Of a DNA stretch of 64,000 nucleotides, positions 32,827-42,668 are shown one piece after another. The notes under the pieces were generated by a model. It was not told the DNA's origin and ran no database searches. It was given only the letters and a program-made list of their open reading frames with translations. The stretch lies in assembly GCF_900094625.1 (NCBI RefSeq), contig NZ_FMAJ01000016.1:22013-86012 (forward strand). The letters run 5' to 3'. Position 1 is the stretch's first letter. Each line of letters begins with the position of its first letter. Position numbers and translations under genes: made by a program. Origin of the DNA: Rhizobium aethiopicum (GTDB taxonomy: Bacteria > Pseudomonadota > Alphaproteobacteria > Rhizobiales > Rhizobiaceae).

Positions 32827-33843
32827 ATGAACCCCATTTCCACCTCCAGTCGCGCTCGGGAGCGCTTTCTCGAAGCAATCCTTCAGAGTGCCATCGAATA
32901 TGCGATCATCGCCCTGGATCTCGACTCCCGAGTGATCACCTGGAATGAGGGTGCCCGCCGAATTCTCGGATGGGATGAGACCGAAATCGTCGGCCATCCC
33001 GTGGCCGTTATTTTCACTGAGGAAGACCGCGCGGCGGGCATTCCTCAACGGGAAATGACCGCCGCACTGACCCAGGGCCATGGAGATGATGAGCGCTGGC
33101 ACCTTCGAAAGGACGGCTCGTTATTCTGGGCGTCGGGCCAGATGATGGCGTTGAGATCGGATGATGGCGAACTCGAAGGCTTCGTGAAGATCCTCAGGGA
33201 TCGAACCGAGCAGCGGGAAAATGAGGAGCGACAGCGCGTCCTGATGCACGAACTTTCTCACCGCATCAAGAACACGCTGGCAGTCGTTCAGGCGATCACC
33301 AACCAGTCATTCCGGAACGCCGCCAGCATCGAAGCCGCGGAGCAGTCGATCTCGTCGCGCATCAAGGCATATGCAAACGCGCACGATATTTTGCTGCAGA
33401 AGAACTGGTTATCCGCAGCCGTCGATACGATCATCGAAGCGACCGCGGTGAATCTCGGCGTTGAACCGAGCCGCATCAAAGCAAGCGGTCCGGCAGTCAG
33501 CCTGAACCCGCAAGCGGCTCTTGGCTTCGCCCTCGTGCTGCATGAGCTTGTCACCAATGCGACAAAGTACGGGGCTCTATCAGGGGATACAGGAACTGTC
33601 GAGATCGAGTGGTCCGTGCGCAAAAATGTCGGCGACGATCGCTTCAATCTCCATTGGCAAGAGAGCGGTGGCCCAGCCGTGGAAGCCCCAAAGAAGAAGG
33701 GCTTCGGCTCCCGCTTGGTCAATACGAGCCTGTCCGCTTTCGGAGACGTCTCGTTTGACTACGCCGCAACCGGCTTCAAGCTCGACCTCGAGGCATCGCT
33801 TCAGAAACTGCAATATCAAAATTGTCCGGATCTTGAAGTATGA
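32827..33843 (+). CDS. PAS-domain HWE-family histidine kinase
   Basis: 338 aa, no membrane segment. PAS domain at about residues 14-130 (ITWNEGARRILGWDETEIVG). The HWE/HisKA_2 dimerisation helix carries the phosphoacceptor His in MHELSHRIKNTLAVVQAI (about residue 145), and the ATPase begins HELVTNATKYGAL with a late GFGSRLV G-box. HWE kinases are abundant in rhizobia and act in stress or light signalling. No response regulator is adjacent. The start at 32827 is favoured over upstream codons lacking similarity. Confidence 0.88.
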   Translation: MNPISTSSRARERFLEAILQSAIEYAIIALDLDSRVITWNEGARRILGWDETEIVGHPVAVIFTEEDRAAGIPQREMTAALTQGHGDDERWHLRKDGSLFWASGQMMALRSDDGELEGFVKILRDRTEQRENEERQRVLMHELSHRIKNTLAVVQAITNQSFRNAASIEAAEQSISSRIKAYANAHDILLQKNWLSAAVDTIIEATAVNLGVEPSRIKASGPAVSLNPQAALGFALVLHELVTNATKYGALSGDTGTVEIEWSVRKNVGDDRFNLHWQESGGPAVEAPKKKGFGSRLVNTSLSAFGDVSFDYAATGFKLDLEASLQKLQYQNCPDLEV

Positions 33844-33920
33844 AGAGATGTCAAATGCTGCCCCGAGGCTCCGTGTCGTCGCCGATGCCAAGATCAGCGA
33901 AACAACTGGCCTTCATGCGC

Positions 33921-34306
33921 CTACTCGGCCTCAGCCTCTTCGATCTCCTGAGGAGACAGGTGGTAGATGACGAGTTTTTCGACGACGTATTCCAGGTCCT
34001 GGTCCATCCTGAGAAGGTCGGTTGATTTGCCCAGGTGGCCGCATTCACCGAGATAGTCGAAGCACATACCCCACACCGCATTGCGAAGCTTAAGAACCTT
34101 CCTCGTCGTCTCCGGCGAGAAATATGGTTCTTCACTGAAATCGAGGGCATCAGACACGTCCCGCGCTCGCCGCGACATAGCGTCCGACGAGACCTCGAAC
34201 CATCTTCCGCGAACACTTCATAGCACTGCCTGCAACGTTCTACTGCAATCTTCAGTACATCATTAAGCGAGATGTCTTGGTCGTGTCTGAACAACACCGT
34301 AGGCAT
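33921..34306 (-). pseudogene. Small hypothetical gene, apparently split by one frameshift
   Basis: The N-terminal frame MPTVLFRHDQDISLNDVLKI runs into unrelated residues near 34190, while the adjacent frame continues SRRARDVSDALDFSEEPYFS and onward to EIEEAEAE at 33921. Joining them gives a plausible ~125-aa acidic helical protein. I do not recognise the family. If the downstream ATG at 34178 is the true start, an 85-aa intact protein would result. Confidence 0.4.
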
Positions 34307-34479
34307 GCCGGATCCTCCGTATTCGAGATGGAATAGAGCGCCTCAGGAATGTTCCCATTTCGTTCCTTTCAAAAAAGGAGTCAGGGGCGCGCTTTTTTCG
34401 ATGGTCGTCATAAGGCGCTCACTATCCAACGGGTCCACCGGATTTCGTCGGCTATGCCTTGCACCATGGTCTCGGCCTC

Positions 34480-35203
34480 GGAGGACAGCTCTTGCGGCCG
34501 CAGACGAATGGTACTGCAAGGCCTTCGCTGATCAGAATGCTGCCGACATCCTTCCCGTCAACCAACAGCATCCCGAAAGGGCGCCATGGTTGCATTTCTT
34601 CGTACCTTCGGTGTCCGGCGGACAAAAGCACGCGACTTTTCTCAGTTCGGTGCTGCCGCCGGCAACCAGCTCTCGAAGCCGCGCCAACGCCCGCTCGCCC
34701 TGTTGGCGCTCATATTAGCATTGGGGCGAGAACTTCTCCGGCGTGTTGAAGCCCACCAAACGTGTTCCGGCGGCATCGCCAACGACGTGTACGGTGTCTC
34801 CGTCGGTCACCGTGAATTCCTGGGCCACAGATGTCCTCGCTGTGCCGGAGTTGACTGAAATTGCCCTCCCAAATCGGATACCTGCTGTGCGACGGCCACA
34901 GCAGCAACGATCAGGAGCCCAATGGCCAGCCGTCTGCCTGCTCTACCAAAACTGGGGACGAACATTTTCTTGGGCTGGTGGCGAGATCGGGGAAAGGGAA
35001 CGACCGCGGATTGCGATGGGGCGGGCCGAGCGCGCTGCCTTAGAATCTCGAAAGTCTTTCGCCACTGTTGAGAGGCGAGCATTTCCGCCAGAACGCTCAA
35101 GGCGAGCGTGGATGTCGGCAAGAAACGTTCGCTGCCAACCCGTCAAGTTTTGACGTTGCAGTGCCGCTTCGATGTCGTGTCGCAGGTTTCCAGCCGGTTC
35201 CAT
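34480..35203 (-). pseudogene. Thermonuclease (SNase-like) family pseudogene
   Basis: The start MEPAGNLRHDIEAALQRQNL and a membrane anchor in another frame (RLAIGLLIVAAVAVAQQV) lead to SNase-type sequence: FTVTDGDTVHVVGDAAGTRL, VGFNTPEKF, ELRKVACFCPPDTEGTKKC. Frameshifts and in-frame stops interrupt it at least four times. Normally this is a membrane-anchored extracytoplasmic nuclease. It lies tail-to-head with a ligD remnant. Confidence 0.6.
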
Positions 35204-35344
35204 GGCTCTATCGCTTCGTGCGGATAATCACACCTAAGCAGGAGGACCGGAAGAAATTGTAAACTGCAACCTCATTCAGCGACCAGGGACGGATTTCAGC
35301 CCATCGCGGGCGTGAATTGGCCGCTACGGGTCGTAGCGGCGCCG

Positions 35345-35940
35345 GCGAATTATTGCACCTCATAAACGCCTGCGTTATCAGCAGCGTCGCGCAGCCCCTT
35401 AAATGACGCGTGCCGCAGCTTCCCGTCGTGCGTCCACGCTCGATATTTGATCTCGGCAACAAGCTTCGGATCGACGAAGACCGCATTTCACTTCCGTCCG
35501 TATCGACAGGGGGCTTGCCGATGGTCAGTTTGTCTATCTGTTTCCGGAACTCACCCGCAGAATATTCGCTGAAGCCGGTTCCCACTCCCCCCACATACCA
35601 GCTCTTTTCCTCTGCGCGGCGAGCAGCAGCCGCCCAATGCCCGCAATGACGCCGTCGACTTCTCATGCCCAATGATTAAAAAGCCATCGCTCTGGACACA
35701 TTTGATCTTCACCCAGCCGACCGGGTCGATAGGTGGCGTCCCTTCGCTTGGCGATGATCCCCTCAAGCCCGTGGTCGCAGGCGATGCGCAGGAGAACCTC
35801 TCCGTCCGTCTCGATCTCCTCGGACAGTCGAAGGGCGTCTTCGCCGCCTGCCGGCACCAGCCCTTCCAGAAGATGGCGTCGCGAGGCGAGTTCGGTTCCA
35901 GTGAGGTCGTGGCCGTCGGCTGGAAGCTGTCGATCGATTA
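35345..35940 (-). pseudogene. Remnant of ATP-dependent DNA ligase LigD
   Basis: Minus-strand frames combine as LPAGGEDALRLSEEIETDGE, ACDHGLEGIIAKRRDATYRP, WVKIKCVQSDGFLIIGH and VGTGFSEYSAGEFRKQIDKL. This is the end of the ligase catalytic domain (including the GLEGIIAKR motif) and the OB fold of LigD, which repairs double-strand breaks with Ku. At least three frameshifts are present and the nuclease/polymerase parts are absent. Confidence 0.7.
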
Positions 35941-35984
35941 AGAATGCTCAGGGCGAAGCCTGGTTATGCAGTCAATCGGGCAGG

Positions 35985-36218
35985 TCAGTGAACGGCAGCC
36001 GACGTCGGCGCGTTTACACGTGTTGCCCACCTGCCGACATAGGTGCCGATGAGCAGCGTCGTGACATCCTCTAACGATCTCGCGCCTTCGTTGAAGAACT
36101 CGATGGCGGCCGAGCACAAGGTTTGCGACGCCTGGTCGTCGGGTTCGACCTCGTAATAGCGGTACCAAGCCTGTACCGCTTCCGAAAGCATGCGGAAGTG
36201 TTTGTCGTGCGTTGGCAT
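35985..36218 (-). CDS. Small hypothetical protein
   Basis: 77 aa from the ATG at 36218, preceded by GGAGG at good spacing. The sequence (LSEAVQAWYRYYEVEPDDQA, AAIEFFNEGARSLEDVTTLL) is acidic and helical and looks like a genuine protein, but the family is not recognised. It ends about 126 bp before the left end of the IS21-type element, measured from its start side. Confidence 0.55.
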   Translation of the reverse strand: MPTHDKHFRMLSEAVQAWYRYYEVEPDDQASQTLCSAAIEFFNEGARSLEDVTTLLIGTYVGRWATRVNAPTSAAVH

Positions 36219-36483
36219 GTGACATCCTCCAGCTATCGACATAGCGGAGGAGCGATCTACAACAAGACCTCAGTCTCCAACTCTTCGGGATCCTGACGGC
36301 GGTCGTTCCCCACTCAAAGGACGCCACAGTCGAGAACGGTCACTGTCAATCGGCGTCCAAAGTTCACCCCTTATCGGCGTCCAATTTTGACCCCCCATAT
36401 GCTGTAGATCAGCGCTTGGCCTGCCCGGCGCTGGCCGGGGTTGCAGAGGGTAGGCCAAGTGCGCGTGATGATCGTCTTCGGCT

Positions 36484-37218
36484 TTAGCTTTGAGAGCGGT
36501 TCTTGAAGCGCCAGGATTCGTTTCCGGTTTCGACGATCTCGCAGTGGTGGGTGAGACGGTCCAGAAGCGCGGTCGTCATCTTGGCGTCACCGAACACCGT
36601 CGGCCATTCTCCAAAGGCCAGGTTCGTGGTGACGATGATCGAAGTCCGCTCGTAGAGCCTGCTGATCAGATGGAACAGGAGTTGGCCGCCGGCCTGGGCG
36701 AACGGCAGGTAGCCGAGTTCGTCAAGGATGATGAAGTCGAGACGGTTGAGGTAGTCGGCCGTCCGCCCCTGCTTGCCGCTGCGCGTTTCCGTTTCCAAGC
36801 GATTGACCAGATCGACGACATTGAAGAAGCGCCCGCGTGTTCCGTTGCGGATCAGTGCGCGGGCAATCGCGATGGCCAGATGGCTCTTCCCGGTTCCCGT
36901 GCCGCCGACGAGGACAACATTGCGCTGATCGGCGACGAAGGTGCCGGTCGACAGCTCCCGCACCAGGGGTTCATTGACGGGCGTATCGGCGAAGTCGAAG
37001 TCGTCGATGTCCTTGGCGAGCGGCAGCTTGGCAATGCTGAGCTGGTAGCGAATGGAGCGGGCCTGCTTCTCGGCGATCTCCGACTGCAAGAGATCGCCGA
37101 CGATGCGCGGCGGTTCGTGCTGCCGCTTGATGCCGTTGCCCATGACCTCGTCGTAAGCGCCGCGCATTCCATAGAGCTTCAGCGTGCTCATCAGTTCGAG
37201 AACCTGTGTGCGTTCCAT
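36484..37218 (-). CDS. istB: IstB, IS21 transposition helper ATPase
   Basis: 244 aa AAA+ protein, DnaC-like. Walker A is GGTGTGKSHLAIAIA and Walker B FIILDELGYLPF, with the IstB-type IIVTTNLAFGEW segment. It assists the IstA transposase in target selection. Its ATG overlaps the istA stop codon at 37218, the normal IS21 arrangement. Intact. Confidence 0.95.
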   Translation of the reverse strand: MERTQVLELMSTLKLYGMRGAYDEVMGNGIKRQHEPPRIVGDLLQSEIAEKQARSIRYQLSIAKLPLAKDIDDFDFADTPVNEPLVRELSTGTFVADQRNVVLVGGTGTGKSHLAIAIARALIRNGTRGRFFNVVDLVNRLETETRSGKQGRTADYLNRLDFIILDELGYLPFAQAGGQLLFHLISRLYERTSIIVTTNLAFGEWPTVFGDAKMTTALLDRLTHHCEIVETGNESWRFKNRSQS

Positions 37219-38729
37219 CAGCTTGCCCTCCTGAGGCTGTCATACCGTGCGCAGTCGGCGACCGGTTCATGGGTAAGCCGCAGCGCATCCGGGGTTTGCA
37301 GGGTTGCGGCCGGGGCCGGATCACGGCTCCGGGCCAGAATGTTGATGATCACCGAGGCCGAGCAGACGCCGTGATCCAAAGCCTCCTGGCAGGCAGCATC
37401 GACGGCCGCCAGACCGTCGGCGGGAACGCATCCGAGAATGGTGACCATTTGCCGATCACCATCATGGACACTCTTCAGCCGCCGGCGCACTTTCTCCATC
37501 GCTGTGGGTAGGACCCATTCACGGAACGGCGCACCATTGCGCAAAGCACCGGGTTTGCGTGCCAGAACAGGGACATAATGCCAGGGATCGTAGATCGTCT
37601 CGCCACGGCCAAAGCAACGAGGATGCTCACCGACGTTCACACCGTCCTGCCTGATGACGATCTTCTCGGCATAGGCGTGAACCTCGACCGGCCGGCCGAC
37701 CGCAGTTGAGAGGACGGAGTATTTGTTGTTGTCGAAGCGGACCGTGCAGGTCTTCGACACCGAGGTCGGGACGCAGTGGAATCCGTCGAACGGCCCGACG
37801 TAATGGACGAGGCTGCCGCGCTCCTCCTCGAACATTTGCCAGATCATCCGCTCGGTCTGCTCGGGATGGCGGTGCGCCTTGGCGTAGGCGATGCACTTGT
37901 CGAGCAGCCATACGTTCAGCTCTTCCAGGCTTTTGACGCGAAGGCGTGGAGTGAAGAAGCGTTCGCGCACGAGGCCAACCTGGTTCTCGACCTGCCCCTT
38001 CTCCCAGCCTGATGCGGGCGTGCAGGCCACGGGATGAACGAGATAATGGCTGCACATCTGCAGGAAACGGCGATTGTATTGCCGCTCCTTGCCGACGAAT
38101 ACGGCCTCGACCGCCGTCTTCATGTTGTCGTAGATGCCGCGCGTGCAGGTGCCACGGAAGAAGGCGAAGGCCTTGTCGTGCGCATCGAACACCATCTCCT
38201 GGCTTTCGCGCATATAGGCCCTGACGAACATCATCCGGCTGTGGCAGAGCCGGACGTGAGCAACCTTGACGGTCGTCGTCACGCCGTTGATCAGAATGAT
38301 CTCGTGGCTCCAGTCGAACTGGTAGGCCTCACCCGGCGCGTAATAGAGCGGCACGTAGGCTTCCGCCGTCATGGCTCCCCGGTTCTTCGCCCAGGTCTTG
38401 GCGTATCGCCGGATCGCGTCATAACTGCCGTCGTAGCCGAGTGCCCGAACCTCCTCGTAAATCCGGATCAGCGTCAACCGTTCGCGCGATGGCTTGCCCT
38501 CGTTGGTCGTCAGGAACCGCTCGATCTCGGCCTTCCACGCTCCGATCCTCGGCAGCGGTTGTCGCTCTCGTTCATAGGTAAAATCGGTCTCGTCGGAACG
38601 CAAAATCTTGCGGACCGTGTTGCGCGAAACATGCAGTTCCCGGACGATCTTCTTCACCGACCAGCCCTGCACATGGAAGGCCCGTCGAACACGCGCAATA
38701 GTATCCACTCGCTTCAACTCCCACTCCAT
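37218..38729 (-). CDS. istA: IstA, IS21-family transposase
   Basis: 503 aa DDE transposase. N-terminal helix-turn-helix (VKKIVRELHVSRNTVRKILR), then the rve catalytic core with DWSHEIILINGVTTTVKVAH and the downstream EKGQVENQVGLVRERFF region containing the catalytic Glu. Full length with no frameshift. Cuts and joins the element's TGT-ended repeats. Confidence 0.95.
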   Translation of the reverse strand: MEWELKRVDTIARVRRAFHVQGWSVKKIVRELHVSRNTVRKILRSDETDFTYERERQPLPRIGAWKAEIERFLTTNEGKPSRERLTLIRIYEEVRALGYDGSYDAIRRYAKTWAKNRGAMTAEAYVPLYYAPGEAYQFDWSHEIILINGVTTTVKVAHVRLCHSRMMFVRAYMRESQEMVFDAHDKAFAFFRGTCTRGIYDNMKTAVEAVFVGKERQYNRRFLQMCSHYLVHPVACTPASGWEKGQVENQVGLVRERFFTPRLRVKSLEELNVWLLDKCIAYAKAHRHPEQTERMIWQMFEEERGSLVHYVGPFDGFHCVPTSVSKTCTVRFDNNKYSVLSTAVGRPVEVHAYAEKIVIRQDGVNVGEHPRCFGRGETIYDPWHYVPVLARKPGALRNGAPFREWVLPTAMEKVRRRLKSVHDGDRQMVTILGCVPADGLAAVDAACQEALDHGVCSASVIINILARSRDPAPAATLQTPDALRLTHEPVADCARYDSLRRAS

Positions 38730-38828
38730 CCGCCGCCAAAAGCCGGATGGTCAGATGAAATCTGAGGGGGGTCAAAATTGGACGCCGATTACCCCGCCAA
38801 GGGGGTCAAATTTGCACGCCGAAACACA

Positions 38829-38906
38829 CTCACACCGCGCCACTTGGCGTATTCAAAACCGCCGAGGCTCTAATCGCCGCCGGATGAAAATTCAGTGGCA
38901 GGTCAC
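38829..38906 (+). repeat. 78-bp dispersed repeat, copy B
   Basis: This segment is the same as 168-245 apart from two mismatches and lies 3 bp outside the right end of the IS21 element. Confidence 0.8.
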
Positions 38907-39170
38907 CTCTTCCATCCCTTGGTGTCCACCTATTTGGGTGGACACCTCATGCCAAAGCTCACTCAATTGCAGAAGGTGCGGAGAAAATCGCGCTTACGAT
39001 CGTTCAGAAAACATTGCCTGTTTTTGGAGGCGCAGGCGGTGTTTGGCCGGGCCATTAACCAAGTACCGGTTTTGAGGCATTCTCTCACTCAACTCACCCA
39101 GCTTCACCGCCAAAACTGCATACGTTGGAACTCAACCACTGCCCAATATGGTCATTGATTTGCGGCACAT
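38907..39170. other. Intergenic region with perfect palindrome at 38921-38946
   Basis: GGTGTCCACC/GGTGGACACC with loop TATTTG forms a perfect 10-bp stem. It is not followed by a T-tract on either strand, so it could be an operator or a relic IS end rather than a terminator. No gene is recognised in the remainder. Confidence 0.45.
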
Positions 39171-41615
39171 TCAGAGCGCCAAGACAGCGCCCTTTTGCGT
39201 GACAGTTAAACTCAAACGGATGTCGGTGGCCGAGAACCCAGCCATCACTGCAAATTCCCCCGCCTCTATCCGCCAACGCCGCTCGGTCGTGTCGAAGAAG
39301 GCAAATGTTCGGGCGTCAAGTATGAAACGCAACCTTCGTTTCTCACCGGGTTCCAGGGCAATTTTCGAGAAGGCTTTCAGCTCTTTAACCGGTCTGGGTA
39401 TAGATGCTTCAACATCGCCGACATAGATTTGCACCACTGCCGAACCTGGCCGCTCGCTGATGTTGGTCAATTCCAGTGTCACTGTCACCGCGCCGGCAGC
39501 GTCCGGTAGCCCTACCGTCAGGTCCGACATCGCAAAGCTTGAATAACCGAGACCATGACCGAACGGGAACAGCGGCTTAATGCCGTGGCGGTCGTAGTGC
39601 CGATAACCGACGAACACACCTTCGTCATATCGCACATGGCCGTCCTTACCTGGATAGACCGCGTCATCCTCGGTATGTGTGGGGTTGTCAGCCCAGCGCA
39701 CGGGGAAGGTCTGTGCCAGTCGGCCCGAGGGCTCGGCCTTGCCGAGGAGCACATCGGCGATCGCGTTGCCAGCCTCCTGTCCGGGATACCAGCATTGCAG
39801 TACTGCACGAGCACCGGAAAGCCAGGGCATTTCCACCGGTCCACCGGTTTGTAGTACGACGATCGTGTTCGGATTGGCCGCAATTACCGCCTCAACAAGC
39901 TGGTTCTGCAGACCGGGAAGTGCAATACCGCGAAGATCGGAGCCCTCGGTATCCCAGTCGCCCGTTCTGCCCACGAAGACTACCGCATGATCAGCCTTTG
40001 CCGCGACGGCTGCTGCCTCGGCAATCTCCGCTTCGGCCGAAAATCTGCCTATTCCTACCCGAATTGCAGCGATATAGAGGTTGACGTGGTCGTGCCGGGC
40101 GTACTCGGCGACGACCTCGTATGTACGGCCGGCTTCGAGCGTGATTTCACCCACGACCTCTTCGCAGCCTTCTTCAAAGAATGTGGTACCACGTATCCAG
40201 GAAGCCCAAGCGTCCACCACAAGTCTGCCGTCCACATAGACCCGGCCAAGCCCGGCCGAGGTTAGTCCGACGCGATAGATGCCGGCTTCCGAGGCTGTGA
40301 AGATGGTGCGCATTCTAGCCGAAAAGCGAAGGGGATCGACAAAGCCCTCGGCCACGGGGGGCAACCATACACCAAGGCTCGACGGTTCCTCGACGACCTT
40401 CACCGGTTCGCCAGCTAGCTCCCTTCCTTGGAAAAACTCGAAGGTTGTGGGGTTTTCGATTAGCGGCTGAAACCGATAATTGTTGCAACCCTGAGCGTAG
40501 CACAGATTCTCCTCACCCAGCGCGTCCACCAGCCCCTGCCACGGACTGATGACATAGTGAGGGTTCAACTGCGCCGAGCCGCCTCCCATCACCTGCGCGA
40601 CCTTAGCATTGGGTCCAATGATGGCGACCATACCTTGCTGAGCCAATGGCAGGACCCCGTCATTCTGTAGCAGAACTGCGCTTTCCGCTCCCGCGCGCCT
40701 GATCAATGCCCTATGTTCCGGTCGATCAATGGCGTACTCCTTAAACTCGCGATGATCGTTGATAGCGCCGGTGCGTTCCATCAAAGTCAGGATATTGCGC
40801 ACACAGGCGCGGATCGTCTCGACACTAACCTCGCCGCCTTCGACCGCAGCCAGTAGCTTGGAGCCGCGATCGCGAGTCGGGCCCGGCATCTCCAGATCCA
40901 GCCCGGCATTCACGGTGGGTGCGGTCGAACGCGAGCCGAACCAGTCCGACATCACCACGCCGTTAAAACCCCAGTCACCGCGCAGAACCTCGTTCAACAG
41001 CCAATGGCTTTCCGCCGTGTAAGTACCGTTTAGCTTGTTATACGAAGACATCACGGCCCAGACCTTTGCCCGCTTCACCGCCGTCTCAAAGGGTATCAGG
41101 TAGACTTCGCGCAGCGTGCGTTCATCGATATCTGAAGAGATGGTTGTACGTTCAATCTCGGACTCGTTGCCGACGAAATGTTTTATCGTGGCACCGACTT
41201 TCGTGGACTGCAGACCTTCGATATAGCCGACTGCAAGTTCCGCCGTCAGGATCGGATCCTCAGAGAAGCACTCAAAGTTGCGGCCGTTTGTGACGCTACG
41301 CTGGATGTTAACGGTGGGGGCTAACGAGACGTGGGCACCTTTTGAAAGAACCTCGTCACCTAGGGCACTGCCGATTTCCTTGGCTAGATCCGGGTTCCAA
41401 CTCGCTCCGATGGCGATGCCCACCGGGAAAGCCGCTGCAGTCACACCTCCGACAAAAGACCCCGCCCCGCGGGCGCCGTTGGGGCCGTCGGTCAAGCGCA
41501 ATCTCCCTATCCCTAGGCGGTCGATGGGCGGTAAAGACCAGAACGTATCGCCGGAAAGTAGCGAGACCTGCTCCGCCAAGGTCATATTATCGAGTAATGC
41601 TTTCTTATCAATCAT
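39171..41615 (-). CDS. Family GH3 beta-glucosidase with PA14 insert
   Basis: 814 aa, no signal peptide, so probably cytosolic. Order: GH3 N-terminal barrel (RLGIGRLRLTDGPNGARG; nucleophile Asp in NGVVMSDWFGSRS near residue 225), GH3 C-terminal domain, PA14-type carbohydrate-binding insert (about 400-540, YRVGLTSAGLGRVYVDGRLV), and a fibronectin-III-like tail (VQIYVGDVEASIPRPVKELK). It hydrolyses beta-linked gluco-oligosaccharides or plant glycosides. Complete and in good codon context despite decayed surroundings. A fragment of an upstream partner gene remains at 41630-41810. Confidence 0.92.
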   Translation of the reverse strand: MIDKKALLDNMTLAEQVSLLSGDTFWSLPPIDRLGIGRLRLTDGPNGARGAGSFVGGVTAAAFPVGIAIGASWNPDLAKEIGSALGDEVLSKGAHVSLAPTVNIQRSVTNGRNFECFSEDPILTAELAVGYIEGLQSTKVGATIKHFVGNESEIERTTISSDIDERTLREVYLIPFETAVKRAKVWAVMSSYNKLNGTYTAESHWLLNEVLRGDWGFNGVVMSDWFGSRSTAPTVNAGLDLEMPGPTRDRGSKLLAAVEGGEVSVETIRACVRNILTLMERTGAINDHREFKEYAIDRPEHRALIRRAGAESAVLLQNDGVLPLAQQGMVAIIGPNAKVAQVMGGGSAQLNPHYVISPWQGLVDALGEENLCYAQGCNNYRFQPLIENPTTFEFFQGRELAGEPVKVVEEPSSLGVWLPPVAEGFVDPLRFSARMRTIFTASEAGIYRVGLTSAGLGRVYVDGRLVVDAWASWIRGTTFFEEGCEEVVGEITLEAGRTYEVVAEYARHDHVNLYIAAIRVGIGRFSAEAEIAEAAAVAAKADHAVVFVGRTGDWDTEGSDLRGIALPGLQNQLVEAVIAANPNTIVVLQTGGPVEMPWLSGARAVLQCWYPGQEAGNAIADVLLGKAEPSGRLAQTFPVRWADNPTHTEDDAVYPGKDGHVRYDEGVFVGYRHYDRHGIKPLFPFGHGLGYSSFAMSDLTVGLPDAAGAVTVTLELTNISERPGSAVVQIYVGDVEASIPRPVKELKAFSKIALEPGEKRRLRFILDARTFAFFDTTERRWRIEAGEFAVMAGFSATDIRLSLTVTQKGAVLAL

Positions 41616-41629
41616 CTTCTCTGCTTCTT

Positions 41630-41810
41630 GAATCTCGATACTTACCTGTCCCAGATCGGCATCTCGAGATGCATATTGGGGAAGCTGGTGATCTCGGCGC
41701 CATGGAGCCGTCCATCCATAAAAAGGACGCCCGTTTGTTCATCAAGGCGTCGCGTCCCGCCGTCGCGAGGACGACGACATGTTCGAAGCCTTCACATAGC
41801 CGAGATGCGG
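41630..41810 (-). pseudogene. 3' remnant of an unidentified gene upstream of the glucosidase
   Basis: Minus-strand frames give EGFEHVVVLATAGRDALMNK, RASFLWMDG, then after a one-base shift HGAEITSFPNMHLEMPIWDR followed by a stop. This looks like the C-terminus of a real protein in the same direction as the glucosidase, 15-30 bp before it. Family unknown. Confidence 0.4.
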
Positions 41811-42658
41811 TCACCGCTTTCCATTGAAAACAAGGGACATCGCGGCAATCGATTTCAGCAGTGAAAGTTGTGCCGGCTGCGGCAGCGCCGGTTCTGTTAC
41901 GGAGTTATTCCTCCGCAAGTTTGTGAGACAGTTTGAACCTTAGCAAGCTTTATCAGACAATCTGTTGACAGACAACCTCGGTCGCGCAGCTTTCGTGTCG
42001 TCATTGATGATTCGATGCTTCCCTCGGAGGCGGATCCCGATTGATGAAGTTTCTTCGCCGCCTATGGACAAGGATCGACCACAATGGACAGGCTGTTGTC
42101 CCGTTTCCGGCTACAGAGTAATCATTTTCGTACTGTCTTTCATAATCAGCATTTGCGCGGTGGGGTTTTCGGGGCACTACGCCGCGGGTCTCCTACAAGG
42201 CCGCCTGGAAACCTCGAGCGAGGTGATGCAGGTGCTCTCGGGTTTCCGTGACGTCTCCGCCTCGTCCGTCTGCATCGCCCTCACGCCGTGCTTGAATCCT
42301 CCCTACATATGCAGGCATTCCCGGTTGATATCGATCCAGATTGTCTGAGAGCTACCAGTATTCGTTGATCCTGCCGTTATAGCTTTGCCTGCTCGTCTGC
42401 ACAAATTTAGATATCGAGAGATCAAAAACGGGCGCCTGGAGGAGAGCCGTGGCAGTACCGCATTCGTACCGGCTGGTCGTGTCAGACAGCCGAAGACTTG
42501 CGGATTCTCTACCATCATGGATGGCCTCCGCTCAGAGAGGGATCGGAGGCTGTCACGTATTTTTTTCCGCTTTCGGCATGTTAAAGGATGCCAGGCGATC
42601 TTGCTGCCAATTATTTTTCTGGCTGCGAGCGACCGCTTTCTGCCGGCACTCAAATTCC
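41811..42658. other. Region without intact genes; possible truncated membrane-sensor start
   Basis: No complete gene is seen. A plus-strand frame around 42110-42260 encodes RVIIFVLSFIISICAVGFSG followed by a polar stretch, resembling the first membrane helix of a sensor or chemoreceptor, and then loses register. The rest shows nothing recognisable up to the ISAs1 target site. Confidence 0.35.
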
Positions 42659-42668
42659 CCTGGTGAAG
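42659..42668. repeat. Left 10-bp target-site duplication of ISAs1-type element
   Basis: CCTGGTGAAG, repeated exactly at 43797-43806. Confidence 0.85.

Larger units (their letters stand above)
36344..38826 (-). mobile_element. Complete IS21-family insertion sequence
   Basis: The 2483-bp element carries istA and istB and is bounded by inverted ends beginning TGT. Multiple terminal repeats of the type GGCGTCCAATTTTGACCCCCC lie at both ends (36352-36397 and 38764-38822). The flanks share only CAC, so a target duplication is uncertain. Both genes are intact, so it could be active. Confidence 0.88.

Noticed and set aside
36341..38829. Target duplication of the IS21-type element
   Set aside because: Only CAC is shared by the flanks, which is too short to claim.
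38921..38946. Palindrome as intrinsic terminator
   Set aside because: No T-tract on either side and no gene ending nearby in the right direction.
41955..41985. Possible NifA or nod-box-like element near TTGACAGACAACC
   Set aside because: No complete TGT-N10-ACA or nod-box core, and no gene in the right position.
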